From Candidatus Faecalibacterium gallistercoris (GTDB taxonomy: Bacteria > Bacillota > Clostridia > Oscillospirales > Ruminococcaceae), in the NCBI GenBank assembly GCA_019116585.1, contig DXBJ01000041.1, positions 1-48,143 of the forward strand: 48,143 nt of DNA, written 5' to 3'. A program made the position numbers and the translations under genes. Shown here one piece after another: positions 31,085 to 40,534 of the stretch. Position 1 is the first letter of the stretch, and each line of letters opens with the position of its first letter. Below the pieces are notes generated by a model that was given only the letters and a program-made list of their open reading frames with translations, made no database searches and had not been told where the DNA came from.

Positions 31085-31471
31085 TCAGCTCTCGATCCCA
31101 TAGGTCCAGGTACGGATGCCCCCAAACTCATAGATGCTGGTGTAGCCCAGCTCTGCCAGGGCTTTGGCCGCCTTTTTGCTGCGGCTGCCGCTGCGGCAGT
31201 AGACCAGGACCGTCGTGTCCTTTTCCGGGATGACCCGGGCGGCGCTCTCCTCGCTGATGGAGCCCAGCGGCAGCAGGACCGCGCCGGGGATGTGGCCGCC
31301 GTCGTATTCGTCCTGTTCCCGCACGTCCAGGATCAGGACCTCCTGGGTGTCCATCATCTCCTTGGCCTTTTCCTGGCTGATCTCCTGGTAGGCCGCGCCC
31401 GACGCCGCGCCGCCGCAGGCGGTCAGCATCAGCAGGGCGGAAAACAGCAGGGGCAGAATGCGCTTTTTCAT
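31085..31471 (-). CDS. Rhodanese-domain lipoprotein
   Basis: A 128-residue protein with a lipoprotein signal (MKKRILPLLFSALLMLTAC, Cys19 lipidated) and a rhodanese domain: LILDVREQDEYDGGHIPGAV near 46 and the active-site loop YCRSGSRSKKAA with the catalytic Cys. Located outside the membrane, it would transfer sulfur or handle thiol/persulfide groups; the partner is unknown. AAAGGAGG lies before the ATG. Confidence 0.93.
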   Translation of the reverse strand: MKKRILPLLFSALLMLTACGGAASGAAYQEISQEKAKEMMDTQEVLILDVREQDEYDGGHIPGAVLLPLGSISEESAARVIPEKDTTVLVYCRSGSRSKKAAKALAELGYTSIYEFGGIRTWTYGIES

Positions 31472-31658
31472 GGGTGTTCCTCCTTTGCGGGCGGGCAGGC
31501 CTGCAGGGGCCTGCGCCGTTTGGCGCCCCGGGAGGCCGGCTGTGGCCGCGCCGCCGGGGGGCGTTCTATCATCCTATGTCCTTATCATACCACAACGGCC
31601 TGTCCCCTGCCACCTTTCCCGCCCCGGACCGTGACCGGCTCACCCTGTGGCCGGCCCC

Positions 31659-33551
31659 TCAGCGGGCGCGGCGGTTGAACCTGGGGTCCTGGTAAAAGAG
31701 GCGCTTGGCCTCGTACATGCGGCGCTCGGCGTCTTCCAGCAGCGGCCCCAGGTCCCCTGCGGGGGCGGGCGTCCAGGCCATGCCGGCGGATATATAGTAG
31801 CCCTTCTGCTTCAGCGCCTCCGTCGCGGCCTGGCAGCGGCGCTGGAGGTCCTGCCGGTCCTGGTCCACTGCAAAGACCACGAACTCGTCGCCGCCCACCC
31901 GGTAGGACCACCGGTCCCCAAAGCTCTGGCGGATCTGCCGGGCCACCTCCTGCAGCATTTGGTCCCCCGCCCGGTGCCCCTGGGTGTTGTTCAGCTCATG
32001 GAGGCCGTTGACGTCCACAAAGATGCAGCACAGTTCCTGCCGGCCTTCCGCTGCCAGGCGGGACAGGTCCTGCTGGTAGCGGTTGCGGTTGTACAGGCCG
32101 GTCAGCGCGTCCTCGGTCCCCTGCCGCTGCATCTCCTGGTAGGTCCGGGCGTTGTCCCACAGCTTGGCGTAGCTGAAGCCCACGCTGCGCAGCAGGGCCA
32201 CGCAGTCTTTCCGCCCGGGCAGGCCGCTGGCCGCCAGGACCCCCCGCAGCGCGCCGCCGCCGTCCTCCACCGGGATGGCGGTCAGGTCCTTCATCTCCTC
32301 CGGGGCGCAGGGCAGGATCTCCCGCACCTCCTGCGGGCTGTGGGCCGTGATCTCGCCCCCGCCCCCCGCAAAGCGGTCCATCAGGGCCGGCGCGCTCTCC
32401 AGCAGGGCGGCGCCCAGCCCGGTCCGGCCATCCTGCTCCCAGAGGTAGCCCCCGGCCTCATCCCCCGCCATGGCGAACGCCACCCGCCGGGCGGCCAGCA
32501 TCCGGCCGGTCACCTCCAGGGAGCGGACGATGTTCTCCCGGTGCTGGTGGGCGTCGAACAGCAGTTTTTCCACTTCGTAGATGTAGTTCAAGGCGTCCAG
32601 CTGGCGCTGTTTTTCGCCGGTCTGGCGCCGGACGTAGCCGATCATCCAGACGATGTAGGCCAAAAAGGCCAGCCCCTCGGCCGCCAGCATCTTGTTCAGC
32701 AGGCCGCGGATGTCCTGCGCCCGTGAGAACACCAGCTCTTCCGGCACCGACAGGGCTACCCGCCACCGGTTGACGCTCAGGGGCGTATAGTAGAAATAGA
32801 GGTATTCCCGGGTGGTGTTGGAGCGAAAGACCACAAAGTTGCTCTCCCCGTTCACCAGCCCCTGGCGCAGCTGCGCGTCGTTGTAGCCCTCCGCCATGGG
32901 GCGGCTGCCCAGGGCCCAGATGTTCCCGGGTTCTTCGCCGGTGTGCCAGGTGTCGATCAAAAAGTCGCCGGTGGCCCCGTCGATCAGGTACACCGCCGCC
33001 TGGCCGCCGTAGGGCTTATAGGGCAGCTCCTGCACCAGGCTGCCCAGCTCGATGACCCCGCAGAGCATCGCCACCGTCTCGCCCTGCCGGACCACCGGCA
33101 CATAGTGCCGCACCACCTGGCCTTCTCCGTCCAGGTCCAGCTCCCGGTCCGAGATATGGGCCCCCAGGGCCGCCTCCTGCCGGAACGAAAGTTTGCCGGC
33201 GGCGCTGGTCCAAAGGCCGCCGGCGGTGACCACCTGGTCGCCGGGCAGCAGCACTTCCAGCCGGGAGAAAAAGGTCCCGGTGCCCTGGTACAGGGCAAGG
33301 AAATCTTCCCGTTCCCCCACCCCCATGGCCAGGAGCCGGGCCAGGAGGGTCAGTTTTTCCCGGTCGCTGTCCACCATCGCCTCGATGCTGCGGGCCATCT
33401 TGTCCGCCTCCTCGGCCAGGCGGTCGAAGCTGGCCTGCTCCTCCTGCCTGTTGACCCGTTCGGCGACCAGAAAGCCGGCCAGGCTCACCAGCAGCACCAG
33501 AACCACCGCCGCCGCCAGCGGTCCTCCCCAGTATCCTCTGTTTTTCCGCAT
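31659..33551 (-). CDS. Membrane sensor with dCache-like domain and GGDEF domain
   Basis: A 630-residue protein: N-terminal membrane helix (about 12-30), an extracellular sensor domain (about 31-270, dCache-like), a second membrane helix (about 285-305), a linker with a GAF-like region (about 325-460), and a C-terminal diguanylate cyclase domain (DALTGLYNRNRYQQDL, IFVDVNGLHELNNTQGH, GGDEF near 560). It should make cyclic di-GMP in response to an external signal. No RxxD inhibition site is seen before GGDEF. The ATG at 33551 has GGGGGAG 6 bases upstream; a longer open frame continues past 33700 into the divergent gene and is spurious. Confidence 0.92.
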   Translation of the reverse strand: MRKNRGYWGGPLAAAVVLVLLVSLAGFLVAERVNRQEEQASFDRLAEEADKMARSIEAMVDSDREKLTLLARLLAMGVGEREDFLALYQGTGTFFSRLEVLLPGDQVVTAGGLWTSAAGKLSFRQEAALGAHISDRELDLDGEGQVVRHYVPVVRQGETVAMLCGVIELGSLVQELPYKPYGGQAAVYLIDGATGDFLIDTWHTGEEPGNIWALGSRPMAEGYNDAQLRQGLVNGESNFVVFRSNTTREYLYFYYTPLSVNRWRVALSVPEELVFSRAQDIRGLLNKMLAAEGLAFLAYIVWMIGYVRRQTGEKQRQLDALNYIYEVEKLLFDAHQHRENIVRSLEVTGRMLAARRVAFAMAGDEAGGYLWEQDGRTGLGAALLESAPALMDRFAGGGGEITAHSPQEVREILPCAPEEMKDLTAIPVEDGGGALRGVLAASGLPGRKDCVALLRSVGFSYAKLWDNARTYQEMQRQGTEDALTGLYNRNRYQQDLSRLAAEGRQELCCIFVDVNGLHELNNTQGHRAGDQMLQEVARQIRQSFGDRWSYRVGGDEFVVFAVDQDRQDLQRRCQAATEALKQKGYYISAGMAWTPAPAGDLGPLLEDAERRMYEAKRLFYQDPRFNRRAR

Positions 33552-33584
33552 AACGTTCTCCCCCGCACGTTGTTTTCTCCCATC

Positions 33585-33614
33585 ATTGTACACATCCGGC
33601 ATACGCCCTGTCAA
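33585..33614 (-). promoter_or_regulatory. Promoter of the GGDEF gene
   Basis: Minus-strand TTGACA (33614-33609), an 18-base spacer and TACAAT (33590-33585), 34 bases before the ATG. Confidence 0.8.
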
Positions 33615-33713
33615 GCGGGGCCGCCTGCCGTCCGGAACGCGGAGCGATCGGCTCTGGAAGTCGGGCCGTTCCTGTTGTATACTGGTAGAAAAACACGAGA
33701 GGAGCATCCCTTT

Positions 33714-34625
33714 ATGAAGATCATCGACGCCCATGTCCATCTGGTGCAGTGCATTGCCGGCACCGGCGCGGGAGGCGAGCTGCGCAGCTGCGGGCAGGGC
33801 CGCGGAATGTACGCCGACGGCTCCACCTGCCAGCTGCTGCCGGCCGAATGGAACACCGACCAGGCCACCCCCGAGCGCATCCTGCAGGTCATGAACGAGA
33901 ACGGCGTGGAGCGGGCCGTCCTGCTGCAGGGCGGATACCTCGGCTTTCAAAACCTGTACAGCTGGCAGGCCCAGCAAAAGTGGCCCGAGCGCTTTCTGGC
34001 CGCCGGGGCCTATGACCCCTGCAGCCGCAACCGCGACGGCATCGTCCGGCATCTGTTCGAGGAGCTGGGCCTGCGGGTGGTGAAATTCGAGGTCAGCACC
34101 GGCTCGGGGCTGATGGCCACCCACCCGGTCTTTGCCCTGGACGGAGACATGATGGAGCGGGAAGCCGCCTTTGCCGACGAGCACGGCCTGGTGTTCGTCC
34201 TGGATATTGGCAAGCTGGGCAGCCCCAGCAGCCAGGTCCAGGCGCTGCGCCGCCTCATCCAGCGCCACGCCGGGATGAAGTTCGTGGTCTGCCACCTGCT
34301 CGCCCCCAAGCAGACCCAGCTGCGCGAGATGGCCGACGGCCTGGCCGCCCTGGCCCTGCCCAACGTCTGGTTCGACCTGGCCTCCCTGCAGCACAACGTC
34401 CGCCCCGACCAGCCGCCCTACCCGGTGACCCGGCGCTTCCTCGCCCGGGCGGCCGAGACGGTGGGGACCGACCGCCTTCTCTTCGGTACCGACACGCCCC
34501 AAAACCTCTGCCAGTTCCGTTATGCCGACCTCGTCGCCACCATCACAGAGGACCCCGCCCTTACCCAAGAGCAAAAGGAGGCCATCCTCTACCACAACGC
34601 CATGCGGGTATTCTGGGGAGAGTGA
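33714..34625 (+). CDS. Amidohydrolase (TatD/ACMSD-like TIM-barrel hydrolase)
   Basis: A 303-residue amidohydrolase-2-type protein. It starts MKIIDAHVHLV (metal-binding HxH), carries KFEVSTGSGL at about 125, FVVCHLLAPK near 200 with a metal His, and ends with LLFGTDTPQNL containing the catalytic Asp. Substrate unknown; this family includes decarboxylases and lactone or amide hydrolases. The ATG has GAGAGGAG about 9 bases upstream. It diverges from the GGDEF gene. Confidence 0.9.
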   Translation: MKIIDAHVHLVQCIAGTGAGGELRSCGQGRGMYADGSTCQLLPAEWNTDQATPERILQVMNENGVERAVLLQGGYLGFQNLYSWQAQQKWPERFLAAGAYDPCSRNRDGIVRHLFEELGLRVVKFEVSTGSGLMATHPVFALDGDMMEREAAFADEHGLVFVLDIGKLGSPSSQVQALRRLIQRHAGMKFVVCHLLAPKQTQLREMADGLAALALPNVWFDLASLQHNVRPDQPPYPVTRRFLARAAETVGTDRLLFGTDTPQNLCQFRYADLVATITEDPALTQEQKEAILYHNAMRVFWGE

Positions 34626-34769
34626 CGGGGCTGCAAAGCGACCATGGCGCCGCCTGCAAAACCTGCGCCGCCTTGCCGCCGGGCCAGGACGCTCCCCTGC
34701 AAAAATGCCTCCCTGTTCTCATAAGATGAAAATGAATGCGTTCATCCATGAGAGCAAGGAGGCCTTTGT

Positions 34770-35216
34770 ATGCTGTTGGCTCTGCTTCAGTTTTTCTCGG
34801 CACAGTTCCTGTATCTGGCGCTTCATCTGGAATCGGGCAGCTTTCCGCGGCCGCTGACCCCCAAAGAGGAGGCCGCCGCTTTCGCGGCTCTGCGCGCCGG
34901 CGACCCGGCCGCACGGGAAACGATCATCCAGCACAACCTGCGCCTTGTGGCCCACATCGCCAAAAAATACTACGCCCTGCCCGGCGACCAGGACGACCTC
35001 ATCAGCATCGGCACCATCGGCCTGATCAAAGCGGTCAGCACTTTCGACAGCACCCGCCGGGCCAGATTTTCCACCTATGCCAGCAGGTGCATTGAAAATG
35101 CGACCCTCTCGCCAAGGCCCTTTTGGAGGACCTGGCTGGAAAGGCGGGCCGGATTTTCAGGCTCCCGCCGGGGTGGCTCCTCTTTGAACAAATTGCGCCC
35201 CGTATCTTTCTTATAA
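34770..35216 (+). pseudogene. sigK: sigK N-terminal fragment, interrupted
   Basis: The first 110 of 148 residues match the sporulation sigma factor SigK: a hydrophobic pro-sequence (MLLALLQFFSAQFLYLALHL), LTPKEEAAAFAALRAGDPAARE, HNLRLVAHIAKKY, DLISIGTIGLIKAV and TYASRCIEN. Homology stops abruptly after IEN at 35099; the next 38 residues are unrelated. Regions 3-4 of the sigma factor are not found in the window. AAGGAGG sits 7 bases before the ATG. In B. subtilis and C. difficile sigK is interrupted by a skin element, and I recall the B. subtilis junction being at the same residues. Either an element is integrated here or the gene was lost. Confidence 0.88.
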
Positions 35217-35725
35217 GCCGCGGTGGGACATTATTTGCGCCTCTTTGCCTCCACTCGTTCCATCTGCCTCCGGCCTGCCGAATATCGGAAGCCAAGAAGC
35301 TCCCGCACCTTGGCGGCAGTTATGCACAAGCGGTCACTGTACCTGAACGGCTGCGCTGGCTCCGCCACAGCCAAGGCCTGCTGCAGAAGGAGGCCGCCGC
35401 CCAGGCAGGCATTCCCCTTCCTCGTTACATCGACATGGAGACCGGCGCCTGCACCCACTACCCTGCCGCCACCATGGACAAGCTGGCGGCGCTCTATCAG
35501 GTTCCTGTGGAAGATCTGCTGGATGAATACAACCTCTTCCTTTATAAAGGCCAGGCCCGGCAGATTATTGCCCTGCGGGAGAGACTGGGCCTGCGCCGCA
35601 CCGCCTTTGCCCGCAAGTTCGACATCAGCGAGCGCTCCCTGCGGGCATGGGAAAGCGAGGAGAAAGTTATCAGCAAGGGGTGTTGGGAGAAATATTTTCG
35701 GAAGCTGGCGGGGGTATTGCAGTAA
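35123..35725 (+). CDS. Double helix-turn-helix protein behind the sigK break
   Basis: The convincing part is residues 70-200 of a TTG-initiated frame: one XRE-like HTH (PERLRWLRHSQGLLQKEAAAQAGI), a linker VEDLLDEYNLFLYKGQ and a second HTH (LGLRRTAFARKFDISERSLRAWESEE). This layout is frequent in Clostridia. The first 70 residues look untranslated and I find no better start, so the gene may be 5' truncated by the same event that broke sigK. It could regulate the element carrying the Wadjet genes. Confidence 0.6.
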   Translation: MEDLAGKAGRIFRLPPGWLLFEQIAPRIFLISRGGTLFAPLCLHSFHLPPACRISEAKKLPHLGGSYAQAVTVPERLRWLRHSQGLLQKEAAAQAGIPLPRYIDMETGACTHYPAATMDKLAALYQVPVEDLLDEYNLFLYKGQARQIIALRERLGLRRTAFARKFDISERSLRAWESEEKVISKGCWEKYFRKLAGVLQ

Positions 35726-35942
35726 GAAACATTCCTCCTAAAAAGTCAAGAAAACGCCTGCGGAAAACCGTTTTGATCTTGCTTGCATTCTTCGGAATCC
35801 TCTCGTATTTCTCTTGTACAGGTTTCGCTGCAAGGCTCTTTCAAAACCCTGTGGGGGGATGTTCAGGAAGGCAGCTGGCCTTTGAGGTTGATACAAAATG
35901 GGACAGGCTCTTCTGTTGCTTTGTACGCTCACGATTTCTATC

Positions 35943-37181
35943 TTATGTCAAAAACGCCTCCTGCTCGATGCTGACGCCATACTTCAGAATAGCCTCCCCG
36001 ACCTCCTGAAAAAGCGGAAACTCTCCAGCGTCCAGCGCCGCTCTCAGCTTGCTTAGATAGACCATATCCCTCTTGAGACCGTTTGCGCGGTGGGCTTCAA
36101 CATCCTCCGCTGACATTCTCATAGGTTCAAGTCCAGGAAATATTTGCTGTAACCGCTCGAACATTCGAAACCCACCTAGATCAATATCTGCCCAGAAAGA
36201 AACATTGACATCTTTCGGCAGGCCGGTCGCGATTTTGGCAAAGAGTTTCCTCTTCTGCGGGCTTAGAAAACCGCCGTGGTAGACCGCCAGCTCGCTGGCA
36301 CGCCGTTCACTGGTAATATATTCATCGTAATTTGTCTTATTTTCAATAAAAGTCACCGCATCCACTTTGTTCAGATCCAGCGCTGTGATGTGATCGACCA
36401 GAGTACTGGGCAGGGCAAGGCCACAGGAGGTCGCAGCCGCAAAGTCGATCGTCCCAGCTGCCGTCTCCACCACGCAAGGGCCCGACAATTCGTAAAGCTC
36501 TGGCCGGGCATAAATCCCCATAAAAGCAAGTTGTTCTCGAATGCCAAGTTCACCTTGTTCACATACTTCAGATAGGGCAGGGTTGTATTGCCGTGCCTCC
36601 CGAAGGAAACGGTCTCGTACTACCCGTTCAAAAAATTTGCTGTCTTGATAGCACCGGCTGCTGAACGCTCGCATGGTGATCGTTTCGCCGTGGAGCGCGT
36701 CATAAACCACAAAGGCTGTCAGCAATTCGTCGAGCTGGGTGAGTTCCTGTCTGCAATAAGCCGGGACTACATATCTTTCCTGCGCCTGTGCACATAGGTT
36801 ATCTCGCCACGCTGCGATCCAACCGACAGTCACCGCCCCCAGCCGTTCTTTGGCTCTGGTTGCCACAATTTCAGCCCGTTCTTTTGGATGAAGCCGTCCC
36901 ACTGCGCGGTAGCACTCCATGACATGGTTCAAATTGAGAAACACCCGCGACAATACCGGCCGCCCCTTCACCCACTCGATCGAAATGAGGCCCTGCAACT
37001 CCAATTCTCTGGCCACAGCATTCCATTCATCGCGGACGCCCGCATTTTCATAGTCATACTCTGGGAACTCTTTTTTATCCACCCGCAGCATGACCCGCCG
37101 GGTAGAAACATCTGGGTGATAAAGATGAACACTCTGCTCATACTTGTGCAGGAGCCGTTCAAGGATCAGCTTCTGTTTCAC
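35943..37181 (-). CDS. jetD: Wadjet anti-plasmid system nuclease subunit JetD
   Basis: A 412-residue JetD (DUF2220 type). The C-terminal TOPRIM region shows AVTFIENKTNYDEY (catalytic Glu), then SFWADIDLGGFRMFERL with the DxD pair. JetD nicks or cleaves circular DNA after the JetABC motor has extruded it. The start is GTG at 37181, which overlaps the jetC stop in a GTGA junction; the longer TTG frame is unlikely. It is the last gene of the operon. Base composition is clearly lower in GC than the genes before sigK. Confidence 0.9.
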   Translation of the reverse strand: MKQKLILERLLHKYEQSVHLYHPDVSTRRVMLRVDKKEFPEYDYENAGVRDEWNAVARELELQGLISIEWVKGRPVLSRVFLNLNHVMECYRAVGRLHPKERAEIVATRAKERLGAVTVGWIAAWRDNLCAQAQERYVVPAYCRQELTQLDELLTAFVVYDALHGETITMRAFSSRCYQDSKFFERVVRDRFLREARQYNPALSEVCEQGELGIREQLAFMGIYARPELYELSGPCVVETAAGTIDFAAATSCGLALPSTLVDHITALDLNKVDAVTFIENKTNYDEYITSERRASELAVYHGGFLSPQKRKLFAKIATGLPKDVNVSFWADIDLGGFRMFERLQQIFPGLEPMRMSAEDVEAHRANGLKRDMVYLSKLRAALDAGEFPLFQEVGEAILKYGVSIEQEAFLT

Positions 37182-40100
37182 GTCCGCAGCACTTCCTTTC
37201 CCCAATCAAGGACCCACATTCGATATTTGTCCTTGTTCACAAGCAAGGTCTTATCGGCCAGCGGCATGATGTCCGACAATTTGTCCGGTGGAGTACAGAT
37301 GATGGCCTGCAGCCCCATCTTGCGCAGCAGACGGACGCTCTCCACAATGCGGTCGCTGTCCATTTTATTGAACGCTTCATCGAATATCACCAGACGGACT
37401 GTGTTGTTGGCAAGCCCCGATGGGTTGTTGACCTGATACATCTGAGCAAAGGAAGCCAACACCGCAATGTAAAATGGCGTCTGAGTCTCGCCGCCTGATT
37501 TCGTGTTCAGTGTCTGTGACAGCAACTGTTTGGAACCGTTTTGGTCTGTGGTCTCCAAATCGAACTTCAAATAGGTGCGGAAATCAGTAAATTTTTCAAT
37601 ATTTTGTTGCAGTTCACTTTGCTTGCGGGCGTTGAGCTGGGTGTCGTCAGACATCGTGATCTGGTCAAACAGTGTCTGGATCAGATCGCCGTATTTTTGT
37701 TGAAAAGGCAGAGCAAACAATCCCGCGTCTCCTTCCATCAACTCAGGGGCCATGATCATATCATAATAATCTGCGTAGTCCGGGTTGCGCCCCACCTTAA
37801 ATTGATAGCGGTCTGTCCCGAACTGCGCCTGTTTGAGGGCCTTGTTGAGACTGCGCACCTGTTCCTGCACCTGGTCGATACTGGATTTCAGCTTGGCCAA
37901 AAAATCATTCTGGAACTGTTCCATTGCACTTTCTCGCGCGGCCTTGATCTTTTCATGGTACCGGGGCAGTTCGCTTTCCTCTAAAAGGAGCTGTTCTGCC
38001 TCATATTCTCCGTTATCCATTGCATCAACTGAAAATGGGCAAGGCTTAAAGCGGTCTGCATAAGCTGCCCGGGCATCGAACAACTTCTTTTTCGCCTGTT
38101 CCTGCTCGTTACGGGTGCGGTTCAATTGGCCACTGAAATTTTTGGAGACAACAGCCGGCTTTTTCAGCCGCTTTAATTCCTGTTGATAGCGGGGAATACC
38201 CGTCTGCTGCTGGTATTCCTGCGAAAAATTCTCAGTAATCCGCTCCTCCGCATCTGTGCGCTTCTGATATAGCTCTGGCAGTGTACCATACTCCAGCTGA
38301 CGGATGGTTTCCTGCAGCTGCCCTTCCTGTTTGAGCCGCTGCTCCTTTTGTTGATGAAGTGCAGCGATCTCTTTTTTTAGATCTGCGATGGCCTGCCGCT
38401 GGGTATCCAGCCAAAGCAAGTCCAGATGGGACAGCCGGTCGTCGATTTCCTCCGTCTCTTTTTTGATGGTAAGGACCCTCAGATAGCTTTCCTGTGCAGT
38501 TTTGACGTTGTTTTGTACAAAGTACGGGGTGAACAAAAAATCGTATTTTGAAGCCAACACTTTGCCGACCGGCTCCCACTGTCTGGTTTCCGCTTCGATC
38601 TGGCCCAGTTCTTTTTCCAGCCGCTTCATGCGAAGAGACACTGCCTGCCGCCCGATAAAAGCGTCTTCCATCCAATCACGGCGTATAGGTCGGGCCACAT
38701 ACCCTTGATAAAGCATACCATCGGCGGTGATAGCGGTTTTATACTGGCGCAACTGATCCACATGGGCGCAACACACCACCCGTCCCAGCAGGTAGTCGAT
38801 GTAACTGCGAGCCAGGGAATGATCTGTCTTTATCTTTTGGGCAAGGCTGTCCTTCCGCGGGGCGATGGTCTCGCGCTCCCGCAGTTTTCCCACATCGACA
38901 AGGCCGAAGGATTTATTTCCAAAATCTTTTTTGATGCGGTCATAGATGCGCAGGGCTTCGTTGTAATACGAAGGATCCACCAGCAAATAAAACTTTTGGG
39001 TGTTCAGATAACCTTCCACCGCCCCACGCCAGGCTTCCTCCGTGACCTCAAGTACATCTGCCAGAATATCGATCTCAACCGGGCAGCCTACCGACCGCTC
39101 CAGCTCACCCGACAGCCGTGTTTTCAATGCCAGCAGCCCACCGGAATAATCCTTGATATCCTTTTTCAAATTGGCCAAAGCGGCGCGTTTCTGGGCAGAC
39201 TGCTCTTGAAGATCCGCTAAGCGCCGGTTCAGCGTATAGGCCGCATCCTGCAGTGCTGAAGACAGTCGCTCCACAGCATCCTGCACTGCCTCAAAAAGCG
39301 CAAGCGGTCGGGCGAACATTTCGCGTCCCGCTTCTGCAAAGGCAGCGCAAGCCTGCCTGGCCGTCGCCGCCGCCTCTTGCACACAGCAGAGAGACTCGTC
39401 CGGCGCCCAACCTTGTACAGTTGTATGAAGTTTTTCCACACGCAAGGCTACCTGCCGGATATTAAGTCCCAGCTTATCCATTTCATTGACGAGTTTTTCC
39501 CGTTCCTGTTGAAGCGTGCCTTTTTGATCGCGCAGCCGTCTTTCCTCTTGGAATACGTCACTTTGGACACAGTCCCTTTCCAATGCTTCTCTTTGTTCTT
39601 CCTTCTGGGCGGCCTGTGCAGTCAGTTCCTGGATGGTTTGTCCGGTCTCGGTCAGCTCGTCCAGGGCCTGCTGCCGTCGGGTTTCCTGCTGGCGGATGTC
39701 GGCTTCGAGTTTCTCCTTTTCTCCCCACTGGGCCAGAAAGAAATGGATCTGCCATCGTTCCACCGCCTGCTGCATCTCCCGGTACAGCCGTGCAATCTCC
39801 TGCAGGGCCGCCAGTTTTTCTTCCTGCTGTTTAGCCAGCTGCTCATGGCGTTTATAGTCGCGGATATTCTGCTGCATAGCCACGATATCCGGTTTTTCGG
39901 GGATATCGCAGGTATTTTCGGTGATAAACTTCTGAATATCTGTGATAGGTTTGAAGGATACAGCCTTCTTCATCATCCGCATGACTTGTTCGTTATGGAC
40001 ATTCCATTTGGCCAGCAGATCATCCCGGTATTCTTTTTGGATATCGTACAGTTTACCCCGTGCACCATATTCCTGTTTGATATAGGCGCGGAGCATATGG

Positions 40101-40534
40101 ATATCCATAGCCGCACCTTCTCGAATAAAGCAGTCTTCCGGAACCACGCCGTCATAGAGAAAGAACCGTTCCTGCCGGTTGCCGTCGTTGGTGCAATCAA
40201 AGACGATACCCGCAACAAATACCTTTCCTTCGATGTTGTCCCAGAACTCACAGGCAATGTAGCTGGAGAAATCCTTTCCCCGCCGGGAATGGGGATTGTT
40301 TTCATCCATGTCGGCTCGCAGGTAACCATCCAGCGTCCGCTGCGATTTTTCGTTGGCAGCCTGGTTAAAATTGCGGGCATTGGTCTCTCCCAGCAGTACG
40401 ATCTGCAAAGCGTCGATGATGGTTGATTTACCTGCGCCATTGAACCCAGTAAGGAAATTGACATCCCCCACCTCGATCACCTGTTTGGAAAAGTAAAGCC
40501 AGTTAATCAGAAGTATCTTCTTCAGTCTCTTCAT
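37178..40534 (-). CDS. jetC: Wadjet SMC-like ATPase JetC
   Basis: A 1118-residue SMC/MukB-like ATPase. Walker A is GFNGAGKST at 30-38 after LLINWLYFSKQVIEVGDVNFLT, a long coiled coil spans about 220-950 with a hinge region near 480-620, the signature is TKSGGETQTPFYIAVL near 1000 and Walker B is VRLVIFDEAFNKMD. It pumps DNA loops with JetA and JetB and thereby detects small circular plasmids. The ATG at 40534 overlaps the end of jetB by 32 bases; its ribosome binding site AAGGAGG lies inside jetB. Confidence 0.93.
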   Translation of the reverse strand: MKRLKKILLINWLYFSKQVIEVGDVNFLTGFNGAGKSTIIDALQIVLLGETNARNFNQAANEKSQRTLDGYLRADMDENNPHSRRGKDFSSYIACEFWDNIEGKVFVAGIVFDCTNDGNRQERFFLYDGVVPEDCFIREGAAMDIHMLRAYIKQEYGARGKLYDIQKEYRDDLLAKWNVHNEQVMRMMKKAVSFKPITDIQKFITENTCDIPEKPDIVAMQQNIRDYKRHEQLAKQQEEKLAALQEIARLYREMQQAVERWQIHFFLAQWGEKEKLEADIRQQETRRQQALDELTETGQTIQELTAQAAQKEEQREALERDCVQSDVFQEERRLRDQKGTLQQEREKLVNEMDKLGLNIRQVALRVEKLHTTVQGWAPDESLCCVQEAAATARQACAAFAEAGREMFARPLALFEAVQDAVERLSSALQDAAYTLNRRLADLQEQSAQKRAALANLKKDIKDYSGGLLALKTRLSGELERSVGCPVEIDILADVLEVTEEAWRGAVEGYLNTQKFYLLVDPSYYNEALRIYDRIKKDFGNKSFGLVDVGKLRERETIAPRKDSLAQKIKTDHSLARSYIDYLLGRVVCCAHVDQLRQYKTAITADGMLYQGYVARPIRRDWMEDAFIGRQAVSLRMKRLEKELGQIEAETRQWEPVGKVLASKYDFLFTPYFVQNNVKTAQESYLRVLTIKKETEEIDDRLSHLDLLWLDTQRQAIADLKKEIAALHQQKEQRLKQEGQLQETIRQLEYGTLPELYQKRTDAEERITENFSQEYQQQTGIPRYQQELKRLKKPAVVSKNFSGQLNRTRNEQEQAKKKLFDARAAYADRFKPCPFSVDAMDNGEYEAEQLLLEESELPRYHEKIKAARESAMEQFQNDFLAKLKSSIDQVQEQVRSLNKALKQAQFGTDRYQFKVGRNPDYADYYDMIMAPELMEGDAGLFALPFQQKYGDLIQTLFDQITMSDDTQLNARKQSELQQNIEKFTDFRTYLKFDLETTDQNGSKQLLSQTLNTKSGGETQTPFYIAVLASFAQMYQVNNPSGLANNTVRLVIFDEAFNKMDSDRIVESVRLLRKMGLQAIICTPPDKLSDIMPLADKTLLVNKDKYRMWVLDWGKEVLRT

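Noticed and set aside
33552-34595. N-terminal extension of the GGDEF frame by about 350 residues
   Set aside because: It runs antisense through the amidohydrolase gene; the GGDEF protein has its own ribosome binding site and promoter at 33551-33614.
35726-35942. A plus-strand frame with a hydrophobic stretch (LILLAFFGILSYF) after the HTH gene
   Set aside because: No start codon with ribosome binding site, no family resemblance, and it runs antisense into jetD; treated as intergenic.
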